NCBI RefSeq assembly: GCF_042432825.1
Contig: NZ_JBHLWN010000077.1
Coordinates: 186,001 to 250,000, forward strand
DNA: 64,000 nt
Direction: 5' to 3'
Source of the DNA: Gordoniibacillus chartarius
GTDB lineage: Bacteria > Bacillota > Bacilli > Paenibacillales > NBRC-103111
The notes beneath the pieces were generated by a model. The model was not told where the DNA came from. It worked only from the letters and a program-made list of their open reading frames with translations, and searched no databases. Made by a program: the position numbers and the translations under genes. How positions within the stretch are numbered: position 1 is the first letter of the stretch; every line of letters begins with the position of its first letter. Positions 1-9,362 of this stretch are shown here, piece after piece.

Positions 1-557
1 GCGGTAATCTGTCCGTTCGCGTCGGCGATTATGCCGAGAACGATTTTACGTTCGCCATTACGGCCAGCGGCAAGGATAAATCCGTATCGACGCCGGAAGA
101 TTTTCTCCTCGTCAATCAGGAGGGCAAGCCGACGGAAGCGACGAAGCTGAAGCCGTCCGCCGAAACGCTCATCCATTGCGAAATTTACCGGAAGACGGGC
201 TGCGGCGCCATTTTCCACGTACATACGGTGTTTAACAACATTGTTTCGGAATGGTATTGGAAGAAGGGGCTGAAATCGATTCCGGTCGAGGCGGTCGAGC
301 TGATCAAGGCGTTCAATATTTGGGATGAGGACGCCCGCATCGAAATTCCGATTCTGCCGAACTACGCCGACATTCCGCGCATCGCCGAGCTTGTACCGGA
401 CGCCATCGCACCCCGGATTCCCGGCATCATTTTACGTAACCACGGCATTTACGCCTGGGGGGCTAACGCCTTCGAAGCGAAGCGTCATCTGGAAGCGTTC
501 GAGTTCTTGTTCGAGTACGTGTACCGCTGGGATCTGCTGGCAGGTACGATCCGATAA
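1..557 (+). CDS. mtnB: Methylthioribulose-1-phosphate dehydratase (5' end outside window)
   Basis: Class II aldolase-fold, zinc-dependent enzyme that dehydrates 5-methylthioribulose-1-phosphate in the cytosolic methionine salvage pathway. The open frame runs in from the window edge (codons start at base 3) and shows 184 residues to a TAA, so roughly 25 N-terminal residues are missing. Visible signatures are GNLSVRV near the start, the zinc-binding HVHT motif around bases 215-227, and the distal zinc histidine in RNHGIYAWG around bases 436-462. A hairpin terminator follows at once. No other mtn gene is visible, but an MTA/SAH deaminase (mtaD) lies 14 kb away. Family assignment is firm; nothing can be said about upstream partners. 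Confidence 0.92.
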   Translation, partial: GNLSVRVGDYAENDFTFAITASGKDKSVSTPEDFLLVNQEGKPTEATKLKPSAETLIHCEIYRKTGCGAIFHVHTVFNNIVSEWYWKKGLKSIPVEAVELIKAFNIWDEDARIEIPILPNYADIPRIAELVPDAIAPRIPGIILRNHGIYAWGANAFEAKRHLEAFEFLFEYVYRWDLLAGTIR

Positions 558-570
558 GCAATCACAAATA

Positions 571-611
571 AGGCGGCTGTCCCGGGGCTAATCCGGGGCA
601 GTCGCCTTTTT
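571..611. terminator. Terminator between convergent mtnB and the TIGR01777 gene
   Basis: GC-rich inverted repeat (AGGCGGCTG against CAGTCGCCT, with an inner CCCGG/CCGGG stem) followed on the + strand by a T5 run. It lies between the stop codons of two convergent genes and can serve both. Confidence 0.75.
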
Positions 612-625
612 AGCTCATCGATGTC

Positions 626-1522
626 CTACGCCTGCGCTTTTACGATGGCCTTGAGTGCCTGCTCCAAACGCTCATAGCGAAAACGGTACCCTTCCTGCAG
701 CAGCCGCTCCGGTACGACCCAGCGGCTCTTCAAAATAAGCTCCGTCTCCGTACGCAGGAAGAACGCGCCAAGCTCCAGCATCCAGCGGGCGGCAGGCAAG
801 CCGAACGAACGGCCCATCGATTCGCGCAGCAGCTGCATCAGCTCGCGGTTCGAGACCGGATTCGGTGCCGAGCAGTTGATGACGCCGCGAATATGCTCAT
901 GCTCCTGCAGGAACCGGATGATGCCGAACACGTCCTCGACGTGAATCCAGCTGAACTTTTGCCGCCCGCTGCCCTGCACGCCGCCGAGACCAAATTTGAC
1001 CAAATTCATATAAGGAATCATCACACCGCCGCTCTCCCCCAGCACGATCGCGATCCGCAGCGCAACCTGCCGGGTGCGGGGCAGCTCGAAGGCGAAGAAG
1101 GCGCGTTCCCACGAAGCGGCGACATCGACGGAAAAGCCTGAGCCGATCTCGCCGGTAGCTTCCGTCATCGGACGATCCTCGGCATGCCGGTAAATCGTAG
1201 CGGTGCTGGAATTGAGCCATAGCGGCGGCGGATTCGTGCACAAGAGCAAGGCGCGTCCGAGAATTTCGGTCGTCTTGGTGCGCGATGTGAGAATTTGCTC
1301 CCGATTGCTCGCATTGTACCGGCAGTTGACGGACTTGCCCGCCAGGTTGACAAGCAGCTCCGCCCCTTCCAGGGCCGCAAGGATGGCGTCGGCATCCTGC
1401 CAAGACACATGCCCCGGCCGCCTGGAAATGACGACAACCTCATATCCGAGCTCGCGAAACCGATCCTGCAAATACTGTCCGATAAAGCCGGTACCGCCGG
1501 CAAGAACGATTTTCTTCGACAT
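626..1522 (-). CDS. TIGR01777 family NAD(P)-binding epimerase (YfhF-like)
   Basis: Extended short-chain dehydrogenase fold. The N-terminal dinucleotide-binding motif GGTGFIG is at residues 9-15, and a C-terminal DUF1731-type tail (about residues 245-293, with the RWVVPERL block) is typical of the TIGR01777/YfhF family, whose substrate is not established. An upstream in-frame ATG at 1615 would add 31 residues of unlikely sequence. The ATG at 1522 is preceded by GGGGAG at a good distance and gives 298 residues, the usual family length. It stands alone, convergent with mtnB. Confidence 0.9.
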   Translation of the reverse strand: MSKKIVLAGGTGFIGQYLQDRFRELGYEVVVISRRPGHVSWQDADAILAALEGAELLVNLAGKSVNCRYNASNREQILTSRTKTTEILGRALLLCTNPPPLWLNSSTATIYRHAEDRPMTEATGEIGSGFSVDVAASWERAFFAFELPRTRQVALRIAIVLGESGGVMIPYMNLVKFGLGGVQGSGRQKFSWIHVEDVFGIIRFLQEHEHIRGVINCSAPNPVSNRELMQLLRESMGRSFGLPAARWMLELGAFFLRTETELILKSRWVVPERLLQEGYRFRYERLEQALKAIVKAQA

Positions 1523-1706
1523 CGAATCTCCCCTTCGCGCAGATGTAACTTCATACTTCCATTTTTCAGCATGAAAAGCAAGTCCCCGCATAAAATCCGC
1601 AGTTTCCCACATCATAAAAAGAACCGTTTGCAGAGCCAGGATTGTTATGATAATTTTAAGATTGTGATTTTAAGGGTGGTTTTTCGACAGAAACACCCTC
1701 TAAATG

Positions 1707-1736
1707 TTAAGATATTATTAACAACTGCAATTCACG
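1707..1736 (+). promoter_or_regulatory. Possible PhoP box upstream of DUF47-pit
   Basis: Three TT(A/C)A-type hexamers at about one helical turn: TTAAGA (1707), TTAACA (1718), TTCACG (1731). Bacillus PhoP binds direct repeats of TTHACA with roughly 11-base periodicity. The position just upstream of a phosphate transport gene pair fits, but the third hexamer is offset by two bases and no promoter is clear. Confidence 0.35.
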
Positions 1737-1757
1737 CCACTAAAGGAGTTCGACCAG

Positions 1758-2378
1758 ATGAAACTATTTAGCAATGAAGACAATGATTTCCTAAATCTGC
1801 TCATTCGTGCGGCAGAGAATTCACTCCAAGCTGCACACCTGTTCCGGGAAGCGATGATGGGCGATAAACCGCCTGCGCAATATTTTCCCGAAATGAAGGA
1901 TTTGGAAAACAAAGGTGACGAAATTACACACCGCATCTTTAAAGGCTTGAATCAAATGTACATAACGCCGCTGGAGCGGGAAGACATTATGGCCCTCGCG
2001 TCCATGCTCGATAATGTCATCGACGGCATCGAAGCAACGCTGGCACGGTTCGATTACTTGAATGTGGAGACTACCGACTCTTATATGAAAGACTTCTCCG
2101 CCGTATTCGTATCCTCGTGCCAGCACATTCTCGATGCGTTTAAGCTGCTTGCCAAGAAAAAATATTTGCAAATTACGCAGCACACGGTTCAGATCAATGC
2201 TTTAGAGAATGAAGGCGACCGGCTCATGCGCGAAGGGATTCGTCAAATCTTCATGCACCCCCGCGATCCGTATACCGATTTCAAGCTGAAGGAAATGTAC
2301 GAGCGAATGGAGCAAACGACCGACGCTTGCGAGGACGTAGCGGACATTCTGGACAGCGTAGTCTTACGCTATTCATAA
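1758..2378 (+). CDS. DUF47 family protein (YkaA/PhoU-like), Pit partner
   Basis: A 206-residue, mostly helical cytosolic protein of the DUF47/PhoU-like family. Members are usually encoded beside Pit phosphate transporters and are thought to control them. Visible family features are the charged helical repeats with EGDRLMREGI and the C-terminal EQTTDACEDVAD segment. The ATG has AAAGGAG upstream. pit starts 18 bases after the stop, so the two are cotranscribed. A paralogue of identical length lies at 15877-16497 without a pit gene; the two share long identical blocks such as VIDGIEATLARFDYLN. Confidence 0.93.
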   Translation: MKLFSNEDNDFLNLLIRAAENSLQAAHLFREAMMGDKPPAQYFPEMKDLENKGDEITHRIFKGLNQMYITPLEREDIMALASMLDNVIDGIEATLARFDYLNVETTDSYMKDFSAVFVSSCQHILDAFKLLAKKKYLQITQHTVQINALENEGDRLMREGIRQIFMHPRDPYTDFKLKEMYERMEQTTDACEDVADILDSVVLRYS

Positions 2379-2396
2379 TCGGAGCGTAAACAGACC

Positions 2397-3404
2397 ATGT
2401 CAACGATTACCATAATGCTCGTCATCATTGTCGCGCTGGCTCTCATTTTCGACTTCATTAACGGCTTCCACGATACGGCCAATGCGATCGCTACTTCGAT
2501 TTCGACGCGGGCGCTGTCTCCGAAATTTGCCGTAATTATGGCCGCTTTGTTAAATTTCGCCGGAGCCGTCGTCTCCTCCAACGTCGCCCAGACGATCGGC
2601 AGTAAAATCGCCGACCCGTCGAAGCTGCCCAACGGACCGGAGATCGTAATTGCTGCGCTGCTCAGCGCCATTGCCTGGAACCTGATCACTTGGTATTTCG
2701 GCATTCCGTCTTCGTCCTCTCACACGCTCATCGGCTCGATGGCGGGAGCGGTTCTGGCGGGTGCAGGCACCGGCGCGATTCATTGGGACGGATTTATCCG
2801 CATCATCCAAATTTTGATCTTGTCGCCGATCGTCGCCTTTGCAGCAGGCTATCTCATCATGATATTGCTGAAATTCATCATATTAGCAACGGGCAACACT
2901 TCCCGCTCCAAGCTGAATCAACTGTTTCGCAAGCTGCAAATTGTGTCGGCCGTTCTCCTCTCGTTCTCCCACGGAGGCAACGATGCCCAGAAAGCTATGG
3001 GCATTATTGTTTTCGCTCTGGTCGCCGCCGAAATGCAGAGCACCTTGGATGTACCGCTTTGGGTCAAGCTGTCGGCGGCGCTCGCCATGGGCCTCGGAAC
3101 TTCGATCGGCGGATGGCGGATCATTAAAACGGTTAGCCGGAATTTGATCAAGATCGAGCCGGTTAACGGCTTTGCTTCGGATTTGACCTCATCGATCGTT
3201 ATACAGACATCTACCCAGCTGGGTATGCCTCTGTCGACGACACACGTCATTTCATCGTCCATTCTTGGCACCGGCAGTGCGCTGCGCTTTTATGACATCA
3301 AATGGGTCACCGTCATTCGGATGGTCATGACCTGGATTATCACCATCCCGATTTCCATCGCATTGGCTTATGCAATCTATTACTTGTTGTTCGTTGTGCT
3401 GTAA
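2397..3404 (+). CDS. pit: Inorganic phosphate transporter, PiT family
   Basis: Polytopic membrane protein of 335 residues that takes up phosphate (as metal-phosphate with H+ symport in this family). Both halves of the PiT signature are present: GFHDTANAIATSI near the N-terminus (about residues 21-33) and HGGNDAQKAMGI in the second half (about residues 191-202). Ten or so hydrophobic segments are visible. It is the second gene of a DUF47-pit operon and is followed directly by a strong terminator. A possible PhoP box lies ahead of the operon. Confidence 0.95.
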   Translation: MSTITIMLVIIVALALIFDFINGFHDTANAIATSISTRALSPKFAVIMAALLNFAGAVVSSNVAQTIGSKIADPSKLPNGPEIVIAALLSAIAWNLITWYFGIPSSSSHTLIGSMAGAVLAGAGTGAIHWDGFIRIIQILILSPIVAFAAGYLIMILLKFIILATGNTSRSKLNQLFRKLQIVSAVLLSFSHGGNDAQKAMGIIVFALVAAEMQSTLDVPLWVKLSAALAMGLGTSIGGWRIIKTVSRNLIKIEPVNGFASDLTSSIVIQTSTQLGMPLSTTHVISSSILGTGSALRFYDIKWVTVIRMVMTWIITIPISIALAYAIYYLLFVVL

Positions 3405-3420
3405 GGGACTGCGAACACAA

Positions 3421-3468
3421 AAAAACGCTCTCGAGCTGTCCAGCCAGCAGCCCGGAGCGTTTTTTTTA
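3421..3468 (+). terminator. Terminator of the DUF47-pit operon
   Basis: AACGCTC...GAGCGTT stem closed by a longer internal loop and followed by T8, immediately after the pit stop codon. Confidence 0.85.
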
Positions 3469-3478
3469 TCTTTCAAAT

Positions 3479-3734
3479 CTATTCCCGCACGGGAGAACTT
3501 GTCCAACTCCTAACAATTTGATACAGCACAATACCGTTATAGAACGCCGCCATTGCGACTGCCGTGCCCCACAAGTAATACGTCCCGCATAATCGTTGCG
3601 GCCATACATCGGCAGTTCTTCACGCAGCACGCGAAATCCGCTCCAAGAAAAATTGCGGCCATACCAAGGGAAGCCTGTTTATATATGCTTTCAAGAAGCA
3701 TCAAATATCGCCCGGTCATCAACTTGGAGCACAT
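3479..3734 (-). pseudogene. Small membrane-protein ORF broken by two -1 frameshifts, coupled to tetR
   Basis: The tetR stop codon is followed two bases later by an ATG (TAG-TG-ATG), as in translational coupling. From that ATG a coding-like sequence continues to a TAG at 3479-3481, but only if read through three frames. It opens MCSKLMTGRYL, moves frame after IYKQ, continues as GFPWYGRNFSWSG and RVLREELPMYGRNDYAG, and moves again into YYLWGTAVAMAAFYNGIVLY. Restoring one G in each of two G-runs (after AAACA and in GCGGGAC) would give one 85-residue product with a C-terminal membrane segment. It is either a decayed gene or homopolymer sequencing error. I do not recognise the family. Confidence 0.5.
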
Positions 3735-3736
3735 CA

Positions 3737-4285
3737 CTATAGACTTCTCCCTAACAAAGCTCCGACCTGTTTGGCAATAACTTGCGGCGGATACGGCATT
3801 CCATTCCGAATCCACCATTCTATGACCCCGACATAGGCGTTCCCGGCATATTGCAGCAAAACCTCTTCACATAAATCCGTATTTTTGCCGCTCTCTCTGT
3901 CGATCTCGCCTTTGAATCCTTCGATGAAGGAAGCAAGCAGCCGAGTTCTGAAAGATGACGCCGTCCCTTTACTTGCCAGCATGGTCGAAAAAAATAAATA
4001 GTTTTTCTCAAAATATTCGAAATAAGGGATAAGCGCATCGCTCCAATCCCTCTCGCATGCCCACTTATCCATCTCCCCTAATTCGTTAATGTGTGTCTCG
4101 ATGAGCTGATCCAACAAATCATATTTGTCCTGATAATGAAGATATATGGTACCGCGGTTTACGTTCGCCCGGTCCGCAATATCCCGTATGGTTATCTCAT
4201 CGAAGGTTTTTTCAGTCATCAGTTCAATAACCGCTTTTCTCAACGATTCTTGTGTTTTCACAATTCTCCGATCCGTTTTGTTCAT
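3737..4285 (-). CDS. TetR/AcrR family transcriptional regulator
   Basis: A 182-residue repressor-type protein. The N-terminal HTH (residues about 30-52, with TIRDIADRANVNRGTIYLHY) is canonical TetR. The C-terminal ligand domain resembles the TetR_C_7 type and carries no signature that names the ligand. It is transcribed away from a zinc alcohol dehydrogenase, and the shared intergenic region holds a perfect inverted repeat, so it probably represses itself and the dehydrogenase. The ATG at 4285 has AGGTGA upstream. A broken small ORF follows with translational coupling. Confidence 0.92.
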   Translation of the reverse strand: MNKTDRRIVKTQESLRKAVIELMTEKTFDEITIRDIADRANVNRGTIYLHYQDKYDLLDQLIETHINELGEMDKWACERDWSDALIPYFEYFEKNYLFFSTMLASKGTASSFRTRLLASFIEGFKGEIDRESGKNTDLCEEVLLQYAGNAYVGVIEWWIRNGMPYPPQVIAKQVGALLGRSL

Positions 4286-4334
4286 CGAACATGTTCACCT
4301 GGCCTTATGAGATAATTAACATTCTGGTTTACTT

Positions 4335-4350
4335 TGTTGAAATATCAACA
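4335..4350. promoter_or_regulatory. Inverted repeat, probable TetR operator
   Basis: TGTTGA-AATA-TCAACA has perfect 6-base arms and lies between the divergent tetR and alcohol dehydrogenase genes, about 20 bases upstream of the dehydrogenase -35. A second short palindrome, GAACATGTTC, overlaps the tetR leader at 4287-4296. Assignment to this regulator is inferred from position. Confidence 0.5.
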
Positions 4351-4369
4351 TTTCGCGAATTATTGACCA

Positions 4370-4397
4370 TTGATTATACTTAACTTCATCCTATAAT
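4370..4397 (+). promoter_or_regulatory. Sigma-A-type promoter of the alcohol dehydrogenase
   Basis: TTGATT (4370-4375), 16-base spacer, consensus TATAAT (4392-4397). It lies upstream of the dehydrogenase, with the putative operator next to its -35. Confidence 0.6.
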
Positions 4398-4492
4398 AAT
4401 AGACATGAGTCGGTTAAACAATTTATTTTGTTTATCCGGTTCGTGTTGTCATGGTTCGTTTCGCTACATTCATGGATATCAGGAGGATGTAT

Positions 4493-5542
4493 ATGATTTC
4501 TGCTAATGCACGTGCTGTATTCAATCCGGAAGGCCCGTTCAAACTGACGACGATCGATCGCAGGGATCTTCAGCCGCATGATGTCCTCATTGAGATTAAA
4601 TACGCTGGTATTTGCCATTCCGATATTCATACGGCTCGCGGCGAATGGGGGCCGGTGAACTATCCTCTCGTTCCGGGGCATGAGATTGCCGGAATGGTCA
4701 CCGAGGTTGGTTCGGCAGTCACAAAGTTTGCCGTTGGCGACCGGGTAGGGGTAGGCTGCATGGTTGATTCCTGCGGAGAGTGCGTTAACTGTCATAACGG
4801 GGAAGAGCAATATTGCCTTAGCGGCAATACGGGCACTTATGGCGCCATCGACCGGTATGGGCAATATACGCAAGGCGGCTATTCCACCCACATTGTCGTT
4901 ACCGAAGACTTCGTCGTTCGAATACCTGACGGCATGGAGCTTGACGTCGCCGCGCCGCTCTTGTGCGCCGGCATCACCACGTATTCGCCGCTGCGCCATT
5001 GGGGAGCGGCTCCCGGCAAGAGAGTAGCTGTCGTTGGACTTGGCGGGCTTGGACATATGGCGGTGAAGCTCGCACATGCCATGGGGGCGGAGGTTACGGT
5101 ATTATCTCAATCCTTGAAGAAGAAAGAAGACGGTCTTCGGCTTGGCGCCGACCATTATTACGCCACGAGCGATCCGGAGACGTTCCGGAAGCTGGCCGGT
5201 TCGTTCGACCTCATCATCAATACAGTGAGCGCGAATATCGATATTAATGCCTATCTTTCGTTACTGGCGCTGGACGGTACATTGGTCAACGTCGGTGCGC
5301 CGGCGGAACCGTTGCCGGTACAGGTATTCTCACTTATTCCTCATCGTCGTTCGTTTGCCGGATCGATGATCGGCGGTATTCGCGAAACGCAGGAAATGCT
5401 TGATTTCTGCGCTGAACATGCAATATCTCCAGAGATCGAGGTGATCTCCGCCAACCGGATTGATGAAGCCTGGGAGCGCGTACTGGCTTCTGACGTACGC
5501 TATCGCTTTGTGATCGACATCAGCACAATGAACAATGAATAA
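4493..5542 (+). CDS. Zinc-dependent alcohol dehydrogenase (YahK/AdhA-like)
   Basis: Medium-chain dehydrogenase of 349 residues, cinnamyl-alcohol-dehydrogenase type, expected to reduce aldehydes with NADPH in the cytosol. Catalytic zinc ligands are C41 and the GHE motif at 62-64. The structural zinc cysteines are C94, C97, C100 and C108. A Rossmann GLGGLG motif follows. The start at 4493 has AGGAGG seven bases upstream, so the in-frame ATG at 4451 is rejected. It is divergent from a TetR regulator that probably controls it, as in many aldehyde-response pairs. The exact substrate cannot be read from sequence. Confidence 0.92.
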   Translation: MISANARAVFNPEGPFKLTTIDRRDLQPHDVLIEIKYAGICHSDIHTARGEWGPVNYPLVPGHEIAGMVTEVGSAVTKFAVGDRVGVGCMVDSCGECVNCHNGEEQYCLSGNTGTYGAIDRYGQYTQGGYSTHIVVTEDFVVRIPDGMELDVAAPLLCAGITTYSPLRHWGAAPGKRVAVVGLGGLGHMAVKLAHAMGAEVTVLSQSLKKKEDGLRLGADHYYATSDPETFRKLAGSFDLIINTVSANIDINAYLSLLALDGTLVNVGAPAEPLPVQVFSLIPHRRSFAGSMIGGIRETQEMLDFCAEHAISPEIEVISANRIDEAWERVLASDVRYRFVIDISTMNNE

Positions 5543-5567
5543 AGCTTAACCCTTTTTGCAAAATATG

Positions 5568-5597
5568 GGGGCACGCCAATACCGGTGTGCCTCTTTG
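5568..5597 (+). terminator. Weak terminator after the alcohol dehydrogenase
   Basis: GGCACGCC/GGTGTGCC hairpin with a CTCTTT tail rather than a clean T-run, in the gap before the efflux gene. Probably only partial. Confidence 0.45.
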
Positions 5598-5657
5598 GTT
5601 CGAGTTCCCGACAAATAAAAAATATATAAAAACAGACTAGGAGAGAACCTCTGTATT

Positions 5658-6881
5658 ATGACGAATAACAACAATCAGCAAGTGGTTAGACTGGCTTTGC
5701 TTTTGGGTTTATTTTCGACGCTAGGACCTTTCACGATCGATATGTATTTGCCGGCTTTTCCGGAAATTGCGAAGCAATTCACTACGACCGCTTCACTCGT
5801 TCAGTTCAGTCTGACCGCTTGTTTACTTGGACTCGGCGTAGGTCAGCTCGTGATGGGCTCGCTGAGCGACGTATACGGTAGACGAACCCCCTTGCTTATT
5901 TCCATGGCCGCTTATGTCGTCTCCTCATTAGCCTGCGCATTGGCGCCAAATATAGGGCTGTTGATCGTTTTCCGATTTGTGCAAGGCTTTGCCGCTTCAG
6001 CGGGCATTGTCATCTCTCGCGCAATCGCACGCGACCTGTTCAGCGGTAACGAGCTCACCAAATTTTTCTCGTTGCTCCTGCTTGTGGGTAATTTGGGACC
6101 TCTCGCTGCTCCCGTTGCCGGCAGCGGCGTTCTTTCGTTCACGACCTGGATCGGCGTCTTTATCGCGCTGGCGCTGCTGGGAACGTACTTATGGCTGATG
6201 ACAAAATCGCGTTTGCAGGAAACCTTGCCGGTTGATCGCCGCAGTCCTACCAATTTCGCGCATCAGCTGCGCAGCTACGGAATGCTCTTGCGGGACCGCC
6301 AGTTTTTAGGCTGCATGCTGGCACAGGGCATTATGATCGCCGGAGTTTTCGCGTATGTTTCGGGAACGCCCTTCATCTATCAAAATATTTATGGGGTCTC
6401 CCCGACCGTCTTCGCTCTTCTTTTCGGGACGAACGGCATCAGTCTGATCATCGGCTCCCAAATCGTCGGACGGATGTCGCATCGCGTATCCGAACATACT
6501 TTTGTGTTATTCGGCCTATGGCTTGCCTTATTGGCAAGTGTCACTGTCTTGGTTGTAGCCATCGTCCATGGTCCGCTGTTCACATTGGTCATCCCCTTGT
6601 TTATTTTTGTAGCCGCAATCGGCATTACATCAACGGCTGCCTTCCCTCTCGCGATGGAGAATCAGGCTAACATGGCGGGTAGTGCTGCTGCGCTGCTCGG
6701 TGTCATTCCCTTCCTGCTAGGTGCGGTCGTCGCTCCGTTAGTTGGCATTGCAGGAGAGAACACAGCCGTTCCATTGGGCGTTATTATATTGGTGTCGAGC
6801 ACAATTGCCATGCTCGCTTATTTCTTACTGGTAAGGCCTCAGCACGCCTCGACTTCCAAAGCTGCGGCTGATTCGCAGTAA
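5658..6881 (+). CDS. Bcr/CflA family multidrug efflux MFS transporter
   Basis: A 407-residue major facilitator with 12 predicted membrane segments, DHA1 type. The N-terminal FTIDMYLPAFPEI block and the loop-2 motif GSLSDVYGRRTPLL are those of Bcr/CflA drug:proton antiporters. A later PLAAPVAGSG block is motif-C-like. AGGAGAG lies about 11 bases upstream of the ATG. It follows the alcohol dehydrogenase with a weak terminator between, so it may be partly co-expressed with it under the TetR protein. The drug substrate is unknown. Confidence 0.92.
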   Translation: MTNNNNQQVVRLALLLGLFSTLGPFTIDMYLPAFPEIAKQFTTTASLVQFSLTACLLGLGVGQLVMGSLSDVYGRRTPLLISMAAYVVSSLACALAPNIGLLIVFRFVQGFAASAGIVISRAIARDLFSGNELTKFFSLLLLVGNLGPLAAPVAGSGVLSFTTWIGVFIALALLGTYLWLMTKSRLQETLPVDRRSPTNFAHQLRSYGMLLRDRQFLGCMLAQGIMIAGVFAYVSGTPFIYQNIYGVSPTVFALLFGTNGISLIIGSQIVGRMSHRVSEHTFVLFGLWLALLASVTVLVVAIVHGPLFTLVIPLFIFVAAIGITSTAAFPLAMENQANMAGSAAALLGVIPFLLGAVVAPLVGIAGENTAVPLGVIILVSSTIAMLAYFLLVRPQHASTSKAAADSQ

Positions 6882-7151
6882 TTAGTAAGCAGTGGAGTGA
6901 AAGCTCCTCAGAACCCCGCGCAGGTTCACCGTAAGCATTTCCACGTGCTGCACGTTCTGGTCCAACAGCGCCTTGTTGATTTCTCATGAACCGTAATAAG
7001 GCAAATGTGTCTATTGTACTCGGGTACGTGAAAATTACAGAGCAGCTTTACTGAGATCGCAATTTTATAAGAAATTTCGTACTTTTTATACGAAAAGTCG
7101 TACCATGATGCTATGCTTGAAGCACTGAAATTTCATCTATTATCAATTTCC
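6882..7151. other. Non-coding gap with a possible decayed ABC-ATPase tail and an inverted repeat
   Basis: No intact gene is seen. On the minus strand 6892-6993 is an open stretch beginning EINKALLDQNV and ending at a TAA. It reads like the C-terminal tail of an ABC transporter ATPase but is bounded upstream by a stop. At 7075-7095 there is a perfect inverted repeat TTTCGTA-N7-TACGAAA, AT-rich and promoter-like, without an assignable gene. Confidence 0.35.
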
Positions 7152-7200
7152 AAAAAAAATAGAGTACCCTGTCTGCATTTCCAGACAAGGTACTCTATTT
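7152..7200 (-). terminator. Terminator of the asnS-dnaD unit
   Basis: Nearly perfect long hairpin (AAATAGAGTACC against GGTACTCTATTT, with inner TGTCTG/CAGACA) followed on the minus strand by a T8 run. It lies just past the dnaD stop. Confidence 0.9.
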
Positions 7201-7206
7201 ATATGA

Positions 7207-7947
7207 TCAGCCTCTCGCCGCTCCGCCGCGAAACCGCTGCGTATATTCACGCGCCTGCTCGACCGTTTGAATCCGGTTCCGGCTCCATTCCAGCAATATA
7301 CGGTCAATGTAGCGAAAATGCAGCTTCCCCGAGAACACCGCCTCTTTGAGTGCGGCCAAAATCAGCTCTTCCTTGTATTTATCCCGGTCGATCCAGGCGG
7401 ATATCGTCTCAAGCTCCATCGGCGTCAGCGGTCTGCCGAACTCGCTTTCGAACACGGAGAACATGTTCCGCGGCGAAGCCGCCCCGCCTTCCGGGCCTCC
7501 GGCACTTGCAGCGCCGCTCCCCCGCTTGCCGGCCTCCAACGCCGCCAGAGCCGCTTCCTCCGCGGCCAGCCTTTCGTCCGCCAGCACCTCCGCCAGACGT
7601 TCGAACAGCGGATCCAAATTGTAGCGCTCGTACAAAATGCCGGTCGCCGCTTCCTCCCGCTCCTCGATTTCCAGCAGACCCAGCTTCAGCAGCTTCTGCA
7701 GCGAAGCGATGACCGCTTCCGCCGCTACGGTCATCCGGGACAGCAGCTCCTCGATGGTCGGAAATTCGTTGCGCTCCTTGTCCGCATACGCCAGGAGATG
7801 AAGAAGCAGCATCACTTCCTGCTCGCCCAGCTTCAGAGCCTTGTATGATGTCAGCAGCGCATACGGTACCTGAACCGCGCTTCCGTCCCGAAGACCGGAA
7901 AGCACGAATCCGGCAAGCCGCTTGCGTTCGTTATCGTTTAACTTCAC
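7207..7947 (-). CDS. dnaD: DnaD family replication initiation protein
   Basis: Primosomal DNA-binding protein of 246 residues, acting with DnaB and DnaI in loading the replicative helicase. The N-terminal winged helix (about residues 15-100) and the C-terminal DnaD domain (about residues 150-235, FGRPLTPMELETISAW followed by YIDRILLEW) are present. The middle linker is rich in Ala, Glu and Gly. The GTG at 7947 follows a GGGAGAGGGGGG tract; the longer upstream frame overlaps asnS and is rejected. It follows asnS by 29 bases as in Bacillus, so the two are cotranscribed. Confidence 0.93.
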   Translation of the reverse strand: MKLNDNERKRLAGFVLSGLRDGSAVQVPYALLTSYKALKLGEQEVMLLLHLLAYADKERNEFPTIEELLSRMTVAAEAVIASLQKLLKLGLLEIEEREEAATGILYERYNLDPLFERLAEVLADERLAAEEAALAALEAGKRGSGAASAGGPEGGAASPRNMFSVFESEFGRPLTPMELETISAWIDRDKYKEELILAALKEAVFSGKLHFRYIDRILLEWSRNRIQTVEQAREYTQRFRGGAARG

Positions 7948-7976
7948 TTGGCGGCCCCCCTCTCCCTTACCAAGTT

Positions 7977-9278
<1,302 letters not shown>

Positions 9279-9332
9279 CGTTCGTTAACAGCCTCCTCGA
9301 AGTGCCGTTATTAGTTGCGGGTAACGCTTTTT

Positions 9333-9362
9333 ATTGTACACCACGCGGTATCGGGATGTCAT
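9333..9362 (-). promoter_or_regulatory. Possible asnS promoter overlapping the ackA stop codon
   Basis: TGTACAAT extended -10 (TACAAT at 9338-9333 read on the minus strand) with ATGACA as -35, 18-base spacing. The -35 contains the TGA of ackA. Confidence 0.45.

Noticed and set aside
3537..3600. Sequence VLLVGHGSRNGG on the minus strand, resembling the start of a sirohydrochlorin chelatase
   Set aside because: It is cut short by a stop after a few residues and lies in another frame of the better-supported broken small gene.
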